From assembly GCF_013284245.2 (NCBI RefSeq), contig NZ_CP085876.1:5482001-5546000 (forward strand): a stretch of DNA of 64,000 bases, in the 5' to 3' direction. The notes below the pieces were generated by a model that saw only the letters and a list, made by a program, of their open reading frames with translations, made no database searches and was not told the DNA's origin. The position numbers were made by a program, and so were the translations under genes. This stretch comes from Brevibacillus sp. DP1.3A (GTDB lineage Bacteria > Bacillota > Bacilli > Brevibacillales > Brevibacillaceae). This document shows positions 1 through 10,054 of the stretch, one piece after another. Numbering within the stretch: the stretch's first letter is position 1; every line of letters begins with the position of its first letter.

Positions 1-159
1 AGAAAATCGTGTCGGCATTCCATACGCGCCAAATGTATAAATGATGTCAGACGGGCATATCTCGTATCGCATCGGGTAAAAATCAAGATTGAACCCTTTG
101 GCGATCTCGGTAATTTCGTCAATGGATCGCTCCAGTTCGTTTCGCTCGTCGTTGGTCAA
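1..159 (-). CDS. spoVR: SpoVR family protein, N-terminal part (runs off the window start)
   Basis: Stage V sporulation protein R homologue; SpoVR is a large soluble protein needed for normal spore cortex formation in Bacillus. Only the first 53 codons are in the window. The visible residues include the family's N-terminal block around LDFYPMRYEICPSDIIYTFG, followed by AYGMPTRF. The start is a TTG (complement 157-159) about eight bases after a strong AGGGGGAGG ribosome binding site. The first 42 codons and about 48 bp of upstream DNA are duplicated at 14238-14411, so this gene appears to have received its current 5' end from, or together with, the adjacent island. Identity is confident from the N-terminal motif; integrity of the rest cannot be seen. 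Confidence 0.88.
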   Translation of the reverse strand, partial: MTNDERNELERSIDEITEIAKGFNLDFYPMRYEICPSDIIYTFGAYGMPTRFS

Positions 160-207
160 ATCGTTTCGCCTCCCCCTTTTGCCGTCGGTCTACTTTATGT
201 ATATGGG
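34..207. repeat. Left copy of 174-bp direct repeat (spoVR 5' end)
   Basis: Aligns without gaps to 14238-14411 in the same orientation with about eight mismatches over 174 bp (roughly 95% identity by eye). It covers the spoVR ribosome binding site, TTG start and first 42 codons. Homology stops sharply at both ends, which marks it as one boundary of the inserted island. Confidence 0.9.
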
Positions 208-258
208 GGAAACAGCTAAAAGAAACATCCTACTTATTAAAATCAATTACGTTCTGTA

Positions 259-3200
259 CTAATTTTTACAATTGATTTCGTTTACCAAACTTACGATTTT
301 TTCAATTTCATGTCTCTTCCGTTTAAACCAATCTTGTGACCAAATGCGGTGTATTTTCCATCCGAGCGACTCAAGAACTTGTTGTCTCAGCCTATCCCGA
401 TCTCGTGCCGTTTTGGAAGAATGATAAGTAGCTCCATCGCACTCAATACCGAGTAAATACCTCCCTGGATGATTAGGGTCTACAACCGCAAGATCAATTC
501 GATATGAGGAACATCCCACCTGTTTGTGTAAGATGAGTCCTCGAGCCGTTAATGCATCATAAACATCTTCTTCTAATGGGGAATCAAACCCAACATCTGA
601 ATTGGTACTACTATTCGGATTAAATTTTCCTCTGGTGCTGGCATAATACAAATAACTTTTTAGAAGTTGAGGGCCTAGTTTGTTCAGCTTTTCATCATCT
701 AAATCCGTATGGAGTATGCTAGAAACGATTTTGACTTCGTATTTTGCACGAGTAATAGCTACATTTAAACGACGTTCACCACCGGGTTTGTTAAGTGGCC
801 CAAAGTTATAATGCAATTTCCCGTTCCCATCTTTTCCGTATCCTACGCTAAAAATAATCGTATCCCGTTCGTCTCCTTGTACATTCTCGAGATTTTTAAT
901 AAAAAATGGTTCAGCAGTATCCTCAGTAAAAAATTTCTCGAACTCTGGTCGTTTCTTTCGTATCTCATCTACATAATCACGTATCGCTTCTTGCTGTGCT
1001 TCACTGAATGCAATTACTCCCAAGCTTCGGCGTGAATTAAGGAAATGCTCAAAGATCAGCTTCGCTACTGCCATTGCTTCAATCCGGTTTTTCTTACTTC
1101 CTCCACGATCATAAACTCCCTCTGAAACGTAAACAAGTGACACCCCATCGTTATCGGCTGAACTTGAACTTGGGAACGTGTAAAGATCGTTGTTATAGAT
1201 TTCACGGTTCGAAAAAGCGATGAGTGACTCATGTTTACTCCTGTAGTGCCATTTTAGTGGTACGGTTGGCATAAATACAGCTGCTTCGTCAAGGACACTC
1301 TCATAAATTTCATTTGTTGAATCCTCTTCATCAATAAACTCCTCGTCTTCTTCGGCTGTAGTCCCAAAAAAGCGTGTTGGTGGTAACTGTTTATTGTCAC
1401 CGGCAATAATGATTTGTTTGCCTCTCATGATAGAACCGATGGCATCCTCTGAACATATTTGGGATGCTTCATCAAAAATAACTACATCAAACTTGATGAT
1501 ATTCGGATCGATGAATTGGCTAACAGACATGGGACTCATCATCATACAAGGCTTTAATGCTGTAAGCAGATTAGGTATCTCAGAAAATAATCGACGAATA
1601 GCTTTATGTCGTTTTTGCTTTTGAACTTCTCTACTTAGAATAGAAGCTTCAGTATGTTGTATACCTGTAAATGAATTAAGAAACATTTCTTTATTATTCA
1701 TCAAAATATGATGAAGCCGTGCTCCATTTTGCTTTATTTGAGCTTGATCCGTATTCTTAAATTCATCCAGAAGTCGTTGATGCTGATCAAAATAAAACAG
1801 GGATAGACTTGGGAGCAGAGAATACGCATAATCTAACCATAGTTTATAAAACCGTTTAAGGAATAAGTCACGGGTATTCCCTTGATGGTCATCTGGATTC
1901 ATGATTTCATAAACAAATTCCGCAATTCCATATTCGGAAGATTCCTGCAATACATTTTGAAAAGCATTCCATTCTTCTAATTTGTAGGATTCGTCAACCC
2001 AAACATCCAGATGTTGAATGATGTTACGTAAATCCGCTTGCTGGAAAGTATTTTGTCCAAATAATTTGGCATCCCTTGGGAAAACCGTAAAAAAGAAGTC
2101 CCTCTCTCTTACCGTGTTATTCCAAGCAATCGCTATTTCTCTAACATGCTGCATGAATTGAGCATATTGGATGCGAGATTCATCAAAGATTAACTCAATC
2201 ATTGATTCAGGAACCTTGCCATCCCAAATATCCAATAACTTTTGAGTCCATTGAATTGCCGAAAATACTTCATTCCAATCGGTTTCATATCTATGAAACA
2301 GTGGACCATAGAGATACTGATAATCATTCATCACATTTTCAATGTTTTGCTTCATTTCCATGTACTCTTTTATTTCATGGATATCTGCTATAAATTCTTT
2401 GCTGTTTTTCCACCTATTTTTATTTGAGAACTGGGTTAATTCGTTTACACCTGTCTGTAATTCTTCAGATATTTCATGGATTCTTTGCAAATTACCTTCA
2501 ACAAATAAAAGATCTTCGTCTTTTTGTTCCAATACATTTGCGATGTGTACCTGGTCGAATAATATTCCCATCTGGTTATTAAACCGAGAGAGTGCCTCCG
2601 TTATTTCGTGGAACTTTGTTTTCACTCGTTCCAACTGATAGCTATTCAAGTCAAGCATTAGTTTTTCAATACCTGATTTCGGAAGCTCGGCAGCTTCCAA
2701 GAAAGAACAAAGTTCATATACATTGATCATATTCTGACACAGTTGTTCCCAATCGGTTCGTTCACCTTGATAAGTCTTACCAAAACGCCTCTTCAATTCA
2801 GGATCCGCTTCAGTTATCCAGGCTTTCTTTTCCACCAATTTTACTGCCTGCCTGAGGTCCTTACTAAGCTCTTCGTATGATAGGTTTGTTTTCTCTTTCT
2901 GAAATAATTTTAGCTTTTTCTTGTCATCCCAAAATCTTCTCTTAAAGATACGAAAGAAACCCGCATATTCGTTCATAAATCTTTGAAAAACATCTTTCAC
3001 ATCTATCTCGTTCAGTAAATCAAGATCATACCTTTGTTCAAATGCCATACGCTCACTTGTGTACTCTTCAAACTTGCTTTTCGTCTCTCTGACTTCCTCA
3101 ATTAGTTGCTGATGTTTAGCTCGTTCAAACCATACAGGGGTTGGGGTTGGATTTATTAAAATGTACTTCCCAATGGTCAAAAATGCTTGAATATTGTTTA

Positions 3201-5262
3201 TAGATACATTCGGAAACTGTACTCCAAATATTTCATTTGAAAAAGCTTGCGTACTTAACAAAATCGCTAGTTCTTTCTCTGTCTTTTGGACGGCATTCAG
3301 AAGTTCTTGTTTACAAGCTACAATGTCATCAAGAAACGTATCTGGATTCTTTATTAGTCCATGCAATTCATGCTGGAACTTTCTTGATATTGTATACTCA
3401 ATTTGATCAAGATCTAAGGAAATCACATTTTCGTTATAAAACTCGAACAACTGATTTTGTTTCCCTGCAAATCGTAGAAACGTTTCCTTCATTTGATCAT
3501 AAACTTCTTTGCTAGTATCATACGATTTATCATCACTAAGCCAATACCTAGGAATTTTGGGAATTTGATTCAACGAGTTACTTAGATTTTGAATTCGCTC
3601 TACTGTTTCTGGAGTCGTCCCCCAATACGCCCAGATAAAAGAAGGCATGTTCCTAATTTTATCTTCCACGCTTTCGAGTCCATTAGCTAACTTACGAAAA
3701 TTGGCGGAGATGTTGCCTTGCAATTCAAGCGTGAAACGTGTCTGTAAAGCCCCTCTCCATACATGTTGTTCATGGTTTTTTATCACATCAGAATAAGTCT
3801 CCATTTTTTGCAAGAGTTCATTAATATCCTCTAATCGTGAACGATTGACGGATTGTATGTCTTCAATGGTATAGGCTAATTCATCAACATCATGCATCTT
3901 CGCTAAAAGGCCATGGACATACTGTGGAGTTAATTGCAAGGGTTCAATTTTTGTGTGTAAAGCATCCACATACTCATTCAATCTTGCCTTCATTCGATCA
4001 AAAGAATCAAAATTTACTGGGGATCGATTCGGCGAATAAAGTAACCCAGAAGTTCGAATTAACTCCTCTAATACATACCTTTTGCTGACATTATTGCTAT
4101 GTAACTCAAGACAAAAGTCACCGAGGAATTGATCATCCAAACGTTTTTTAACCACATTTAGGGCTGCCTTTTTCTCGCTGACGAATAGCACTTGTTTTCC
4201 TTTCGCAAGAGATTCAGCAATAATATTCGTGATAGTTTGACTCTTACCGGTTCCAGGTGGACCACTGATTATAAAACTTTTTCCTTTTTGAACTGCCAAT
4301 ATAGCTTCTTGCTGACTTGAATCTGCATCTAAAATTTGAAAGGATTCAGCTGACCGAGTTTTTCTGTCGTGTTCTCGAATATCTTCATAGGAATCCCTTT
4401 CAGAATAAGTCGTTTGATCAGAAACGCCTGCCAATTTTTGAACTAGCTCGTGTTTCTTTAACAAATCAGCATACTGCTCAAAATCTTTGAACATTACGAG
4501 TTTACTAAATGAGAACAATCCTAGATAAGAGTCCTTTACTACTTCCCAATCCTTTTGATTTCTGATTTGGGATTCAAATTGAGTAATGATATCCGCTAAT
4601 GTGAGGTCGCCTTCTTCTTGGTTAAAGGAAAAATTTAATCCAAAATCAACTTTTAGTTTTTGAAGTAAGGTAGGATTAATTGTTACCTCATCAGAATATT
4701 TTTCGATACAATACGGTTCATTTACATTCTCTCTTTTTAAGATTACGGGGAGCAGTACAATTGGCGATTTAATATAAATATTGCTGTCATCTGATTCTTT
4801 CCACTTTAAAAAACCAAAGCCAATGAAAAGCGTGTTGATCCCTTTTTCATCACTGAAGGTTTTAGCTTTCAAACGAATACCATTGAGCTGTTTTTCTAAT
4901 TTTCCATATGCATTTTCAATTTCATCTTCATCCTTATCTGCAATCTCTCCCCATAATTTAACTTGTTGGTCTGCTTCACTAACCGTAATGTCTTTACTAC
5001 GTTTCTTCCGTCTTTTCTCTTTCAAAACATACGCTTGCATATCAACAATGCTGTTTACTTTATATTGGTAATCTTCAAGTAATCCACTGAACAAATCCTC
5101 CATTTCCATCTTAAAACGCAGGACTGAAGAACTGTTTTCAGCAAAGTTAAGTAAGCGATTTCGTTTGGAAAGATCAATAAGGTTTGATTTCCATTTATTC
5201 AATTTTGATTCAAGAATTTGTTCGTATTTGATCGCCAATTTTACCCAATCCCTTTCATGCAT
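259..5262 (-). CDS. DUF4011 / superfamily 1 helicase / Vsr-like nuclease defence protein (Hhe-like)
   Basis: A 1667-residue multidomain protein. The N-terminal about 250 residues match the DUF4011 region (LNKWKSNLIDLSKRNRLLNF). A Walker A GPPGTGKSQT lies at about 334-343, a Walker B DEAS with a following GDNKQLPPT in the second half, and late SF1 motifs (NVQGDERD, NVAITRA) toward the end. The last about 100 residues form a PD-(D/E)XK endonuclease of the DUF559/MTES_1575/Vsr-like kind: YRIDLAVV, then GIECDGATYH at about 1605-1614, then RDRLRQ and GWKIHRIWS. The family order DUF4011-helicase-Vsr is reported for the single-gene anti-phage system Hhe; that the protein is antiviral here is inferred from this and from its restriction neighbours. 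It is transcribed on the same strand as mcrBC, downstream of a terminator. Confidence 0.85.
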   Translation of the reverse strand: MHERDWVKLAIKYEQILESKLNKWKSNLIDLSKRNRLLNFAENSSSVLRFKMEMEDLFSGLLEDYQYKVNSIVDMQAYVLKEKRRKKRSKDITVSEADQQVKLWGEIADKDEDEIENAYGKLEKQLNGIRLKAKTFSDEKGINTLFIGFGFLKWKESDDSNIYIKSPIVLLPVILKRENVNEPYCIEKYSDEVTINPTLLQKLKVDFGLNFSFNQEEGDLTLADIITQFESQIRNQKDWEVVKDSYLGLFSFSKLVMFKDFEQYADLLKKHELVQKLAGVSDQTTYSERDSYEDIREHDRKTRSAESFQILDADSSQQEAILAVQKGKSFIISGPPGTGKSQTITNIIAESLAKGKQVLFVSEKKAALNVVKKRLDDQFLGDFCLELHSNNVSKRYVLEELIRTSGLLYSPNRSPVNFDSFDRMKARLNEYVDALHTKIEPLQLTPQYVHGLLAKMHDVDELAYTIEDIQSVNRSRLEDINELLQKMETYSDVIKNHEQHVWRGALQTRFTLELQGNISANFRKLANGLESVEDKIRNMPSFIWAYWGTTPETVERIQNLSNSLNQIPKIPRYWLSDDKSYDTSKEVYDQMKETFLRFAGKQNQLFEFYNENVISLDLDQIEYTISRKFQHELHGLIKNPDTFLDDIVACKQELLNAVQKTEKELAILLSTQAFSNEIFGVQFPNVSINNIQAFLTIGKYILINPTPTPVWFERAKHQQLIEEVRETKSKFEEYTSERMAFEQRYDLDLLNEIDVKDVFQRFMNEYAGFFRIFKRRFWDDKKKLKLFQKEKTNLSYEELSKDLRQAVKLVEKKAWITEADPELKRRFGKTYQGERTDWEQLCQNMINVYELCSFLEAAELPKSGIEKLMLDLNSYQLERVKTKFHEITEALSRFNNQMGILFDQVHIANVLEQKDEDLLFVEGNLQRIHEISEELQTGVNELTQFSNKNRWKNSKEFIADIHEIKEYMEMKQNIENVMNDYQYLYGPLFHRYETDWNEVFSAIQWTQKLLDIWDGKVPESMIELIFDESRIQYAQFMQHVREIAIAWNNTVRERDFFFTVFPRDAKLFGQNTFQQADLRNIIQHLDVWVDESYKLEEWNAFQNVLQESSEYGIAEFVYEIMNPDDHQGNTRDLFLKRFYKLWLDYAYSLLPSLSLFYFDQHQRLLDEFKNTDQAQIKQNGARLHHILMNNKEMFLNSFTGIQHTEASILSREVQKQKRHKAIRRLFSEIPNLLTALKPCMMMSPMSVSQFIDPNIIKFDVVIFDEASQICSEDAIGSIMRGKQIIIAGDNKQLPPTRFFGTTAEEDEEFIDEEDSTNEIYESVLDEAAVFMPTVPLKWHYRSKHESLIAFSNREIYNNDLYTFPSSSSADNDGVSLVYVSEGVYDRGGSKKNRIEAMAVAKLIFEHFLNSRRSLGVIAFSEAQQEAIRDYVDEIRKKRPEFEKFFTEDTAEPFFIKNLENVQGDERDTIIFSVGYGKDGNGKLHYNFGPLNKPGGERRLNVAITRAKYEVKIVSSILHTDLDDEKLNKLGPQLLKSYLYYASTRGKFNPNSSTNSDVGFDSPLEEDVYDALTARGLILHKQVGCSSYRIDLAVVDPNHPGRYLLGIECDGATYHSSKTARDRDRLRQQVLESLGWKIHRIWSQDWFKRKRHEIEKIVSLVNEINCKN

Positions 5263-5362
5263 GATTTCCTGTATGTTTTTACTGCACCCTCGATATAAAA
5301 TATGAGTAATTTATACTAATAATTCGATGGTAGTATTTTAGTGCAAAAAAGTAAATTGCCCG

Positions 5363-5395
5363 CAAAAAAATAAACTCCTTCATCAAGTGAAGGAG
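5363..5395 (-). terminator. Rho-independent terminator after mcrC-like gene
   Basis: Perfect 8-bp stem CTCCTTCA/TGAAGGAG (5375-5395), followed on the minus strand by TTTATTTTTTT. It separates the McrBC-like genes from the helicase gene downstream. Confidence 0.85.
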
Positions 5396-5458
5396 TAAAG
5401 CAGCTTAGTACTAATTTTCAACAGTTAACTGTCTAAGAAATGAATTATAATTAACCCA

Positions 5459-6751
5459 CTAAATTTGTACAATTTCCTTTAATTCCATAATCAAACGATC
5501 AATCTCTTCCGGAAGCCTGTAATTAAGATTAACAGTCTTTACTGATATCTCAATTTTCCTGTCATGAAAAGTTTCGTTATAATATTTCGGTAGTTCCATA
5601 GGTAGTATTTGATTGTTTGGATATAGTAAAACAATCTTACTACACTCAAACTCTCTTGCATATGCATACATTTGATACATATCTTGCTGACTAACTCCAA
5701 AGTTCAATTTTCTATTGTCTAGGACTTTCCATTTAGTATCAATTATTTTTACTATTTTTCCTTCATCTTGGTTATAAATACAATTATCTGGCATTAACCT
5801 AAATGCCCCGCGATTTTGTAGATTTTTAAGCAAAAACCTTGATGTCCCATCACGTTTTGTCAAAACATTGCTTTTTTCGTCCATTACTTTGTCTTTATAC
5901 TGCACTAAAAGGTTTTGGATAAATTTCTCATAGATAACATTCATATCAAAAAGCAGGCTAAAACTTTGTGAAGAACCACTACTTAAATTTGGTGATTCAT
6001 CTTCCCAAAATACCTTACACATTCCAAATATTTCCTTATAAGACTGATGTACGGTCCTTGGCAAGCTTAACAAATTGAAATCACTAATGCTAAACTCCCT
6101 TTCATCTACCTCCGAGAATAAGGCATTGAGTAACTGAAGTTCTTTCTTATTAGTTGAAAGTTTCGAAATGTTGGTGAGCTTACCTATAGTTGCTTTCAAT
6201 ATCCTATTTGGTATATTCTGTATGGAATATTCGTCATAGCCAACATAAAACTTACTTCGGTTATAAAAATTCTTTCGTAAATGCTCGGGCACTATTAGTT
6301 TCCCCTTGAGAAAGGGAACATTTTCTTCGATCTGGTTGTATTGATGGATCACACCAGCTTTAATGGCAAAGGTCAATTTGTCTATAAAAACTTTAATAAA
6401 GCATTCCAAAAACGTGTGTTTTTGAGTATCATATCTTCCAAGGTCTTGAACCCTAAAAGGAACTTCTCTTGCGACTGTCAACATGTAAAGGAGATTTCTT
6501 CTGATATTTTGAAAATCATCCACGGACAACTTCGGTAAAATTTCCACTTGTAGATTTGCGACACTTGCTACTCCTATCCATTGTTGGGGGATGATCTGAT
6601 TATTACCCCATTTAAAAATGGACTTGCCCTGTTCTCGTTCCAATTTCTCTAGCAAAGAGGCTTGTGACCTAGTTATCATCTTTTTTTCAAGCGAGAACCG
6701 ATTACCTATTAGTATCGCTTCATATTCCTTTACACTAATGACTGGTATCAT
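5459..6751 (-). CDS. mcrC: McrC-like restriction endonuclease subunit
   Basis: McrC family, 430 residues: the nuclease partner of the GTP-driven McrB motor. The PD-(D/E)XK core is visible as MPDN at about 318, then DTKWK at about 337-341 and the following Q-rich helix (SQQDMYQMYAYA). The N-terminal half carries the McrC-type beta-rich region (IGVASVANLQVEILPK). It starts 12 bp after the stop of the McrB-like gene, so the two are co-transcribed. Next to a cytosine-5 methyltransferase this arrangement matches LlaJI-type restriction-modification rather than a stand-alone methyl-directed McrBC, though the sequence cannot prove which substrate (methylated or unmethylated) is cut. Confidence 0.88.
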   Translation of the reverse strand: MIPVISVKEYEAILIGNRFSLEKKMITRSQASLLEKLEREQGKSIFKWGNNQIIPQQWIGVASVANLQVEILPKLSVDDFQNIRRNLLYMLTVAREVPFRVQDLGRYDTQKHTFLECFIKVFIDKLTFAIKAGVIHQYNQIEENVPFLKGKLIVPEHLRKNFYNRSKFYVGYDEYSIQNIPNRILKATIGKLTNISKLSTNKKELQLLNALFSEVDEREFSISDFNLLSLPRTVHQSYKEIFGMCKVFWEDESPNLSSGSSQSFSLLFDMNVIYEKFIQNLLVQYKDKVMDEKSNVLTKRDGTSRFLLKNLQNRGAFRLMPDNCIYNQDEGKIVKIIDTKWKVLDNRKLNFGVSQQDMYQMYAYAREFECSKIVLLYPNNQILPMELPKYYNETFHDRKIEISVKTVNLNYRLPEEIDRLIMELKEIVQI

Positions 6752-6763
6752 GGAACCATCCCA

Positions 6764-8518
6764 CTATTCGTAAATACTCTTGATTATTTTAATATCGTGT
6801 TTTTCATCTGTACCAAATTTAGGGTTTACTGTATAAATCGGATCATACTGATCCATGTAATCTGATTTTCCCAATAGTTTTTCTGTGTCATACTCTTTAT
6901 CTTCCACTATCAACTTAAGATCCTTGTCTTCTTTCAAGTTATCACCCAAAACAACACCAATTTTATCCCACTGACCATAAAAATATTCCTGTAACAATGG
7001 CAACAATTTGTATTTCATAACCGATATTAACCCCTCTAAACTAGATACCCGCATAAAAATGGCTTGCCCCAATGTATGATTTCTATCGAGCAAAATAGTT
7101 ATTCTTTTGTTTATTGTTTCTACTAGTTGCGACAGGTTGATTTCCTCATCGTCTACCTTTATTACTCCAAGTAAATCAGTCTGTGGCATGATTTCCTCAA
7201 ACTCAAACCTTCTTCTTAGTGCCACGTCCATAAGTGCGATTGAGCGATCAACTGTATTCATCGTTCCAATTATGTATAAATTGCTGGGAACAGAAAATAG
7301 TTGTTGAGAATAAGGTAAGCGAACTCTGATCTCATTTAACTCGCCCGCCCTTTTATCTTCCTCGATTAGCGTAATCAACTCACCAAATACTTTTGAGATA
7401 TTAGCCCTGTTAATTTCATCAATAATTAGGATATGATTCTTTCCTGACTGTTCAGCCCTACTACAAATCTCTTTAAATATGCCGTCTTTGATTATGTAAT
7501 GTACAGCTCCATCTTCAACTTTGGCATTAATGCCCTCAACAAACTCCTCATAAGCGATTGATTGATGGAAGGTAACAAATTCGATCATCCCTAAGTCTTG
7601 AAGCTGCTTAAAGGTTTGCATGACCTCGGATCTTTTTTCAGCTGAGCCAAATTCCGCTAACCAATTCCCACACATCCGCAGTGCTAACTCTGCAGTACGA
7701 AATGTCTTTCCTGTTCCAGGAGGTCCAAATAAAATTAAGTTTTTAGGTAAACTGTTATCTATTTCTCCCTCCTGAAGATTACCTGTAACCATTTCAGGCT
7801 CCTCACTCTCTGCTGCAATGTCTTCAAGTTCTTCTATTGAAATGGGTATTTCTGAAAAAAAGCTTCCAGTATCCCAATTATCAGGTATCCTTGCGTGGGT
7901 CACCAGATAGTCACTTAATTCACTCGTAAACTTGAGTTGTAAAGCATCGATTAAAGCCTTGGAAGGATCAGGAATAGAACCAAAAGAATGATCCCGTAAA
8001 AGATACACAATTAACGGAAAAGTATCTTGGCCGCATAATCTATCGTTGAAAAAAGTCATAAAAGTCTCTGTCCAATTGTCTAACTTCTTCACACCCCACT
8101 TATTACCTGATACAAGTTCAAGTCCCAATGTAAGCAAAGGTGCCGGTCGACTCGGGTAATTCCTTGTTCCAACAGTTTCGGATGCTCTTTTTACTGGTGT
8201 AGTTAAAACGTTCGAGCTAAACTTTTTATCCAGTTTCCTCTGTTCAAATTCGATCATCCCCAAATTGTTTACTTGGAGTTCAATCCCATCTCTTCTACCT
8301 ACACAAAGGACGTTTACAAAATTGCTTGTCACCCGTTCACGATGCTGTCTGTTTTCTGGGTGTAAATTTAAAATTTCTTGTCCAGTTTCTTTCTGTGCCA
8401 TATCTACAGCTAAAAAGGTGGCTAAGCCTGTAGTTTGCTCTATCCCTTTCTTCCCATCGTTAACAGTTAATCTCAATCTTTCGAAATTATCTATAAACAC
8501 ACTTGACGAAAAGTACAT
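6764..8518 (-). CDS. mcrB: McrB-like AAA+ GTPase restriction subunit with MrcB/DUF3578 N-terminal domain
   Basis: AAA+ motor of a McrBC-type enzyme, 584 residues from the chosen start. The N-terminal about 200 residues resemble the MrcB (DUF3578) DNA-recognition domain (NYPSRPAPLLTLGLELVSGN). The AAA+ part has Walker A GPPGTGKT at about residue 260, HILIIDEINRANI as Walker B, and the McrB signature MNTVDRSIALMD, close to the family's MNTADRS that specifies GTP use. The start ATG at 8516-8518 was preferred over an upstream TTG/ATG because GGAG sits nine bases before it. Lies between the methyltransferase (upstream) and McrC (downstream). Confidence 0.88.
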   Translation of the reverse strand: MYFSSSVFIDNFERLRLTVNDGKKGIEQTTGLATFLAVDMAQKETGQEILNLHPENRQHRERVTSNFVNVLCVGRRDGIELQVNNLGMIEFEQRKLDKKFSSNVLTTPVKRASETVGTRNYPSRPAPLLTLGLELVSGNKWGVKKLDNWTETFMTFFNDRLCGQDTFPLIVYLLRDHSFGSIPDPSKALIDALQLKFTSELSDYLVTHARIPDNWDTGSFFSEIPISIEELEDIAAESEEPEMVTGNLQEGEIDNSLPKNLILFGPPGTGKTFRTAELALRMCGNWLAEFGSAEKRSEVMQTFKQLQDLGMIEFVTFHQSIAYEEFVEGINAKVEDGAVHYIIKDGIFKEICSRAEQSGKNHILIIDEINRANISKVFGELITLIEEDKRAGELNEIRVRLPYSQQLFSVPSNLYIIGTMNTVDRSIALMDVALRRRFEFEEIMPQTDLLGVIKVDDEEINLSQLVETINKRITILLDRNHTLGQAIFMRVSSLEGLISVMKYKLLPLLQEYFYGQWDKIGVVLGDNLKEDKDLKLIVEDKEYDTEKLLGKSDYMDQYDPIYTVNPKFGTDEKHDIKIIKSIYE

Positions 8519-8579
8519 TTTCTCAACTCCAAAAGTATTTATCAGCATTCGTTTCAAAGTCTGGACAGTAGATCATAAA

Positions 8580-8606
8580 ACAAGAGGGGATCTTATAAAG
8601 ACCCCC
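8580..8606 (-). terminator. Weak hairpin between methyltransferase and mcrB
   Basis: GGGGATCTT/AAGACCCC stem with one bulge, followed on the minus strand by TCTTGTTTTATG. It could attenuate read-through from the methyltransferase into the nuclease genes; the U-tract is poor. Confidence 0.4.
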
Positions 8607-8616
8607 CACTTAATAA

Positions 8617-9783
8617 TTATTGTCCGAGTGCTTTAATAAAACTCAACTGTTCTTGAATAGGTTCATAGTAATCATAAATAACTTCAGGATCGTTAACACG
8701 AATTGGAACTGACCCGAAGCCTATCTGAGAAAACAGTCTGACTTCCCCTCTTTTTGGGATGTCTTCGCCAACTAAAACTTTTCTAAGTTCTCTAGCAAAA
8801 GCATAGGAAAGTTTCGGTGGCACTGCATTCCCGATCATTTCATAATTTGCTTTAATGGTGCGTCCTTTAAATTCAAAGTCATCGGGAAAAGACTGTATTC
8901 TGGCAATTTCTCTTGTTGTAAACACTCTTTTTTCAACAGGGTGCCATACACCAGCATTTTCGGGCTTAAATGCAGCTGTAATCGTTCCAGCAATCTCATC
9001 TCTGTGGAATCTTCGATAGAAGTTGGGCCATCTGTACTTTTCCATATTATCTCTAATTTTCTTCAATCGATCAGGTAGCACTTCTGTCGGGATATCCTTC
9101 CATGAACCTCCCTCTGGAACAAAGTCCCCTAAATATAGTGCTTGGGGATTTAATTTCAGCATTTCATCTTGATTTGGTGTATCTGCCGGGATATCAAAGA
9201 TGGTATTTTGAATAGACAAGTCTAGTCCAGTAATAGGTTCTGGAAAATAAAACTTACCTAATGCCGCGTCTTTTTTTAACGCAACAATAATTACCCTTAA
9301 TCTATTTTGTGGTACCCCAAAATGAGCAGCATTTACCAGTTTGAAATGCACCTCATAGTTCATTTTGGTTAGGCTTTGGAAGATCTCTGGAAGTAAATAT
9401 CCAGTTTCCGTTTTCGTGGATAGTAAACCTCGCACATTTTCCATCATTACTACTTTTGGACGAAGGACTTCGATGTATTTCAAAGTAAACTTATATAAGT
9501 TTCCCCTTTTTTCGTAGATTCCTTTACGATTACCAGCATTTGAAAATGACTGGCAAGGGAAACCCGATAAAAGAATGTCCAGATCCTTTATAACAGGGAT
9601 CTCTAAGTCTTCAATATTTCCTCTAACAACTTGTCCAAGATTGTGTTCATACGTAAGACAAGCATCTTCATTAATATCGTTTGCCCACACTACGTCATAC
9701 CCACTCTCGTGGAATCCCAAGTCTAGTCCTCCACAGCCACAAAACATACTTAATACTGTGGGTTTTTTATCAAAAGGTTCCAA
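8617..9783 (-). CDS. DNA (cytosine-5-)-methyltransferase
   Basis: C5 methyltransferase of 388 residues, usual length for a type II enzyme. Motif I is LSMFCGCGGLDLGF at about 11-24, motif IV is GFPCQSFS with the catalytic Cys at about 75, motif VI is ENVRG at about 115, motif VIII QNRLRV, and motif X GNAVPPKL near the C-terminus. The variable region between VIII and IX (about 190-300) sets the target, which cannot be read. The start is TTG after an AGGAGG box. It is the first gene of the McrB/McrC group and should protect host DNA. Known LlaJI systems carry two methyltransferases; only one is seen here. Confidence 0.92.
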   Translation of the reverse strand: MEPFDKKPTVLSMFCGCGGLDLGFHESGYDVVWANDINEDACLTYEHNLGQVVRGNIEDLEIPVIKDLDILLSGFPCQSFSNAGNRKGIYEKRGNLYKFTLKYIEVLRPKVVMMENVRGLLSTKTETGYLLPEIFQSLTKMNYEVHFKLVNAAHFGVPQNRLRVIIVALKKDAALGKFYFPEPITGLDLSIQNTIFDIPADTPNQDEMLKLNPQALYLGDFVPEGGSWKDIPTEVLPDRLKKIRDNMEKYRWPNFYRRFHRDEIAGTITAAFKPENAGVWHPVEKRVFTTREIARIQSFPDDFEFKGRTIKANYEMIGNAVPPKLSYAFARELRKVLVGEDIPKRGEVRLFSQIGFGSVPIRVNDPEVIYDYYEPIQEQLSFIKALGQ

Positions 9784-10054
9784 ACTACTTAACCTCCTAT
9801 TTCGATGAAGCCTTCAAGTGTCATACCACTTATTATAACTTCTAAAGCGACATTTTTATAGCGAACAGAGCGTGTCATCCACAATTTACACAATACACAT
9901 CTTTAAAAAACGTTCTCTTGAGCGAAATATGGCTCTCTTTTTTCAATAACGCCTAACTTTGCTCTTTCCACTAAATCAAACTATTCATAGAAAAACCCAA
10001 GCACACGAAATGGTCAAGGCCCCGTTTAGTGGACAGTAAGAAAAACCCGGGCCG

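Noticed and set aside
259..9783. BREX, DISARM or type I restriction system
   Set aside because: No PglZ, PglX, DrmA/B, HsdS or HsdR-like genes; the motifs fit McrBC plus C5 methyltransferase and a DUF4011 helicase.
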